Assembly: GCA_965223435.1 (NCBI GenBank)
Contig: CBDCWQ010000021.1
Span: 620,001-684,000 of the forward strand
Length of the DNA stretch: 64,000 nucleotides
Direction of reading: 5' to 3'
DNA from: CBDCWQ01 sp965223435
GTDB lineage: Bacteria > Myxococcota > Kuafuiibacteriia > Kuafuiibacteriales > Kuafuiibacteriaceae
The first letter of the stretch is position 1, and the number at the start of each line of letters is the position of its first letter. This document shows positions 60,912 through 64,000 of the stretch, in pieces. Made by a program: the position numbers and the translations under genes. The notes beneath the pieces are model-generated. The model saw only the letters and a program-made list of their open reading frames with translations. It made no database searches and had not been told where the DNA came from.

Positions 60912-62690
60912 ATGGATCTGGGCAATCGCTATCATTTCAGGCCGGAGCGCTACGAGCAAGAACTCACGAGCATCATTGAGGCTTTGGGGGCGCTCGAAAC
61001 CATCGATGCCGATGCTTTGATGGGCGTCCTAAAAAAGCACCCCAAGGACGGGTGTGGCATTTTCTCCAAGAGCGAAATTATCCAAGGTGTTCGGCAGTTT
61101 GCGGGGCGTTTTGCGTTTGATGCCCACCAGTTGGTGGAAAAGGTTCGGATGAAACCGATCCGGACCGACAGTGGGGTTGCGCCGGTTACCGTATTGACCC
61201 AGCCCTATCCCTGCCCGGGAAAGTGTATTTTTTGTCCCAATGATGTGCGCATGCCCAAAAGTTACCTCTCGATGGAGCCCGGGGCTCAGCGGGCGGCGCA
61301 GCACCGGTTTGACCCTTATGCCCAGATGCTTTCACGACTTCGGGTATTTCACGCCAACGGGCATTGTGTCGACAAGGTGGAGCTCATCATCTTGGGCGGG
61401 ACGTGGTCTTTTTACCCGGAGTCGTACCAAATCTGGTTCGTGAGGCGGTGTTTTGACGCGATGAACGGCTTTACGGCCGGTTCGTCGGTGGCCCCCGACG
61501 AACGGCACGTCGAGTTTTTGGAGCTTGACGACGCGGTCGATGGTCGCGACCTCACCCGCCCCTACAATGAAACGGTGTCCGCGTTTCTCAAAGACAGAAA
61601 AGACGGCGCATTGATGTTCCCTTGGGAGGGCGCCACATGGGCTTCATTGGACGAAGCCCAGCGTCAAAACGAGGGGGCCGCGGTTCGATGTGTGGGGTTG
61701 GTGGTCGAGACCCGACCCGACCGGATCTCAGAAGAAGAGGTTTTGCGCATCCGCCGATTGGGCGCGACCAAGGTGCAAATCGGTTATCAGAGTCTGTCGG
61801 ACGAGGTCTTGAAACTGAACAAGCGAGGGCACGATGTGGCCACAACCCGCCGGGCGATGCGGCTTTTGCGCCAAGCCGCGTTCAAAATTCATGCCCACTG
61901 GATGCCCAACCTTTACGGTTCTTCGCCGGACCACGACCGGGCCGATTTCGAAAAGATCTTTTCCGACCCTGATTTTCGCCCAGACGAGTTGAAGCTTTAT
62001 CCGTGTAGCCTCATCGAAACCGCAGAGCTCATGCAAACCTACGAGGCCGGTTTGTGGTCTCCGTATACCGAAGAAGAACTGATGGGGGTCCTGACCCATT
62101 GCATGACCCGTGTGCCCCCGTACTGCCGGTTGACCCGCGTCATCCGCGATATCCCGTCGCACGACATTGTGGTGGGCAACAAAGTGACCAATTTTCGCCA
62201 AGTGGCGAGAAAAGAAATCGACAAACAAGGCTGGCCGATGCGCGACATTCGGAGCCGCGAAATCCGAGGGGCGCCGGTGCCCGCGGACTCCCTTGCGCTC
62301 GATGAGGAGTCCTACGCGACGAGCATCGGCCGCGAGGTTTTCCTTCAGTTTGTGACCCCTGACGATCGCATTGTGGCCTTCCTCAGGCTGTCGCTTCCTC
62401 AGGGTGATTCGTTTGTCCCTGAGCTTCGAGGGCGGGCCCTCATTCGCGAAGTCCACGTCTACGGTGCGGTGGTCGGGCTCGGCCAGCGGAGCCCATCGAA
62501 GCCTCAGCACCTAGGCCTCGGCCGGCGCCTTGTCGAGCGCGCCAAAGACATTGCGCTTGAGTGCGGCTACGCTCAGCTTGCGGTCATCTCCGCCGTGGGC
62601 ACGCGCCATTACTACCGGCATCTCGGCTTCGAGGACGGCGATTTGTACCTCCATATTCGCCTCGGTCCATCACTGACCAAACCCGAGTAG
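60912..62690 (+). CDS. elp3: Bacterial Elp3: tRNA U34 carboxymethyltransferase
   Basis: The product is 592 residues, full Elp3 length. The radical SAM cluster motif is CPGKCIFC with C101, C105 and C108 (CxxxCxxC). A KAT/GNAT acetyl-CoA domain follows at about 480-592, with QHLGLGRRLVERAK and YYRHLGFE. Elp3 uses acetyl-CoA and a 5'-deoxyadenosyl radical to carboxymethylate wobble uridine in tRNA. ATG 60912 matches the start; the frame back to 60864 runs into the methyltransferase gene. No ribosome-binding site is visible and the two divergent starts leave almost no leader, so the transcript may be leaderless. Confidence 0.95.
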   Translation: MDLGNRYHFRPERYEQELTSIIEALGALETIDADALMGVLKKHPKDGCGIFSKSEIIQGVRQFAGRFAFDAHQLVEKVRMKPIRTDSGVAPVTVLTQPYPCPGKCIFCPNDVRMPKSYLSMEPGAQRAAQHRFDPYAQMLSRLRVFHANGHCVDKVELIILGGTWSFYPESYQIWFVRRCFDAMNGFTAGSSVAPDERHVEFLELDDAVDGRDLTRPYNETVSAFLKDRKDGALMFPWEGATWASLDEAQRQNEGAAVRCVGLVVETRPDRISEEEVLRIRRLGATKVQIGYQSLSDEVLKLNKRGHDVATTRRAMRLLRQAAFKIHAHWMPNLYGSSPDHDRADFEKIFSDPDFRPDELKLYPCSLIETAELMQTYEAGLWSPYTEEELMGVLTHCMTRVPPYCRLTRVIRDIPSHDIVVGNKVTNFRQVARKEIDKQGWPMRDIRSREIRGAPVPADSLALDEESYATSIGREVFLQFVTPDDRIVAFLRLSLPQGDSFVPELRGRALIREVHVYGAVVGLGQRSPSKPQHLGLGRRLVERAKDIALECGYAQLAVISAVGTRHYYRHLGFEDGDLYLHIRLGPSLTKPE

Positions 62691-62723
62691 CCCGCCGACG
62701 CGAGAATTACGGAAGTACACATC

Positions 62724-62930
62724 ATGAAAAAGAAGAGCATACCAAAATTGAAGTCCGAGGAAGAAGAACGGAACTTTTGGTCATCGACTGATTCCACTGA
62801 TTATATCGACTGGGAGGGTGCTGAGCGGGTCGTACTTCCCCAGCTGAGCCCCACAACTATCGTTCAGGGGGTAGAAAAGCCTGCGTTTGGGTCAAAGCGT
62901 TTGGCGTTTTTTAGTTTTTGGTCCACGTAA
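62724..62930 (+). pseudogene. Truncated CopG/BrnA-type antitoxin
   Basis: MKKKSIPKLKSEEEERNFWS through DWEGAERVVLPQLSPTT is the N-terminal part of the CopG_antitoxin (PF12441/BrnA-like) family, which normally goes on to a ribbon-helix-helix (TISLRLP...). Here homology stops at about residue 45 and the frame ends in an unrelated tail that overlaps the end of the next, minus-strand gene. No BrnT or HigB-like toxin gene is beside it. It is probably a broken toxin-antitoxin remnant. Confidence 0.6.
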
Positions 62931-64000
62931 CGCACGATTCTGATGGAACCGTCCCATTGGTTGTTTTTTGAGCTTCTGAGTTCGGCCAGTTCAAAACTGC
63001 CCACAGCGATGGGATCGATGTGCAGGGCGTGGAGCAGTCTTTTGGCGTCGTTCTCGTCTGCGGTCAACAGCCACCGAAGATCGATGGTTCCGTCGGCATT
63101 GATGACGTCTTCGGGAAACAGTTCGGGATAGGGCACGCGAGGATCCTGGACTTCCTCGCGAACCCATCGCTTGTCATGCTTCGGACGGGCGAGGACGCCG
63201 ACACCCGCTGAGATGGATACCGATCTGGACCAGTCCGATACGCGAACAACCGGGGCGGGCGCCACGCTCGCATCCCAGGAGGCTCCAACTTGCCCCTGCA
63301 GCCATGTTTGGAACTCGGAATCGTCCGCCTTGACGGGTTTGGATTTGACCAAAGACTCGAGTGGCAAGAGCTTTTCGTATATGATGTAGGGAAACGGCTG
63401 CTCGACAATGGGCGCCAACATCACCTTGATGACGCCGAAGTCACCCTTCTCGATCCACATGGTTCCGAACGCGGGAATGAGGTTCTTGAAGCGCTTGGGT
63501 CCAACAGAGAGCACCGTGCCAAAAAGATAGGTAAAAATGTTGTCAACCTCGTATTCTGAAGGGGCGCCCAAGCGGTTTTGGACGGGCATCCGCTCCCGCA
63601 TGCGCTCCAGTTGAGTCAGTGCATCATTGGGAGCGGCAAAGTTGTTGAACGTGCCATCGGCCCGAATGAAGCCCCGTTCGAGAAAGCTCCAGATGAGTTT
63701 GACCGCGGCCGCGTGATCTTCGGGGCCGTACGCCTTGTGCTTTTCCGTGACCCCCATGGGCGACAAAATTTCAAACAGTTTCTCCACCGTCAGCTCCACC
63801 GGGGTACCTAAGGGCATGGAGGACAAGCTTTTGGGCATAAAACGGTGTTCCTCATCGGCTATCTCAGGCGCTTGTGATGCGGGTGTGTCGGGAACGACCG
63901 GATCGAAGAGAACGGGCCCTTGGAGCATGTCTTCTACCATCTCTTGCTGCTCGGCCGAAAGTCGGGACCAATCGATGACCGCGGCCGCCGTGGTGGTCTC
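62864..64000 (-). CDS. Hypothetical protein, 5' end off window
   Basis: The frame is open from the right edge (reading ...VIDWSRLSAEQQEMVEDMLQ) to a stop at 62864; at least 378 residues lie in the window. An ATG at 63940 exists but the sequence upstream of it looks coded, so the true start is outside. The protein is acidic to neutral, mixed alpha/beta, with RWVREEVQDPRVPYPELFP and DAKRLLHALHIDPIAVGSFE as readable segments. No signal, membrane or catalytic motif is recognised. It overlaps the antitoxin remnant by 67 bases at its C-terminal end. Confidence 0.7.
   Translation of the reverse strand, partial: ETTTAAAVIDWSRLSAEQQEMVEDMLQGPVLFDPVVPDTPASQAPEIADEEHRFMPKSLSSMPLGTPVELTVEKLFEILSPMGVTEKHKAYGPEDHAAAVKLIWSFLERGFIRADGTFNNFAAPNDALTQLERMRERMPVQNRLGAPSEYEVDNIFTYLFGTVLSVGPKRFKNLIPAFGTMWIEKGDFGVIKVMLAPIVEQPFPYIIYEKLLPLESLVKSKPVKADDSEFQTWLQGQVGASWDASVAPAPVVRVSDWSRSVSISAGVGVLARPKHDKRWVREEVQDPRVPYPELFPEDVINADGTIDLRWLLTADENDAKRLLHALHIDPIAVGSFELAELRSSKNNQWDGSIRIVRYVDQKLKNAKRFDPNAGFSTP

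Noticed and set aside
1..64000. tRNA, rRNA or riboswitch genes
   Set aside because: I saw no cloverleaf, rRNA-conserved segment or recognisable riboswitch by eye. A covariance-model scan would be decisive and was not possible here.

Overview
The window looks like chromosome from a GC-rich delta-proteobacterial-type predator or gliding lineage, most likely Myxococcota or the related Bradymonadota. This is inferred from gene families, not from a marker-gene search. The indicators are a Hanks-type Ser/Thr kinase with a C-terminal membrane anchor, an MglA-like GTPase beside pilT, a response regulator with a DUF4388-like region, a PEGA-domain protein, an MXAN_5187-type protein, and many secreted Cys-rich lipoproteins and beta-barrel proteins.

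Layout. 1-5.2 kb: a HAD phosphatase (cut by the left edge), a DapB-like dehydrogenase carrying a histone-H1-like Lys/Ala tail, and a translationally coupled ExbB/ExbD-like membrane pair. 5.2-12 kb: long inverted repeats, a truncated membrane sensor, lipoproteins and a beta-barrel protein. 12-22.3 kb: one 3415-residue secreted protein with Asp-box repeats, an alpha/alpha-toroid-like middle and a C-terminal region resembling an inactivated metallopeptidase. 22.5-25.7 kb: leucyl aminopeptidase, then an ECF sigma factor and zinc-finger anti-sigma factor. 25.7-32.3 kb (minus strand): Ser/Thr kinase, PilT, a Cys-rich small protein, an MglA-like GTPase and a HEAT-like protein, probably a polarity and type IV pilus module. 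32.5-44.7 kb: a BrkB/YihY-type membrane protein, SppA fused to a barrel-like N-terminus, a REC-DUF4388-J-TPR protein, a PEGA protein, a GT-C transferase, a cupredoxin-like protein and an MXAN_5187-type sensor. 44.7-54.9 kb: barrel protein, glycosyltransferase, homodimeric pyruvate dehydrogenase E1, a Cys-rich mini-protein, SrkA and a SMUG-like uracil-DNA glycosylase.

54.9-60.1 kb is a mobile and decayed zone. Two nearly identical 1764-bp IS110/IS1111-type elements lie in the same orientation. Between them is a 493-bp element with about 34-bp terminal inverted repeats, inner CCTGGA hexamer arrays and one four-helix-bundle (23S rRNA intervening-sequence-type) gene with a 1-bp frameshift. An emptied relative of that element, TIR hairpin only, lies at 24.1 kb. 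A Fic-family gene follows the second IS; it is frameshifted and lacks its catalytic core.

60.1-64 kb: a Trm9/ALKBH8-like methyltransferase is divergent from a bacterial Elp3. This pairing suggests a complete bacterial mcm5U34 tRNA wobble-modification route. A truncated CopG/BrnA-type antitoxin and an unrecognised gene running off the right edge close the window. No tRNA, rRNA or CRISPR array was recognised.
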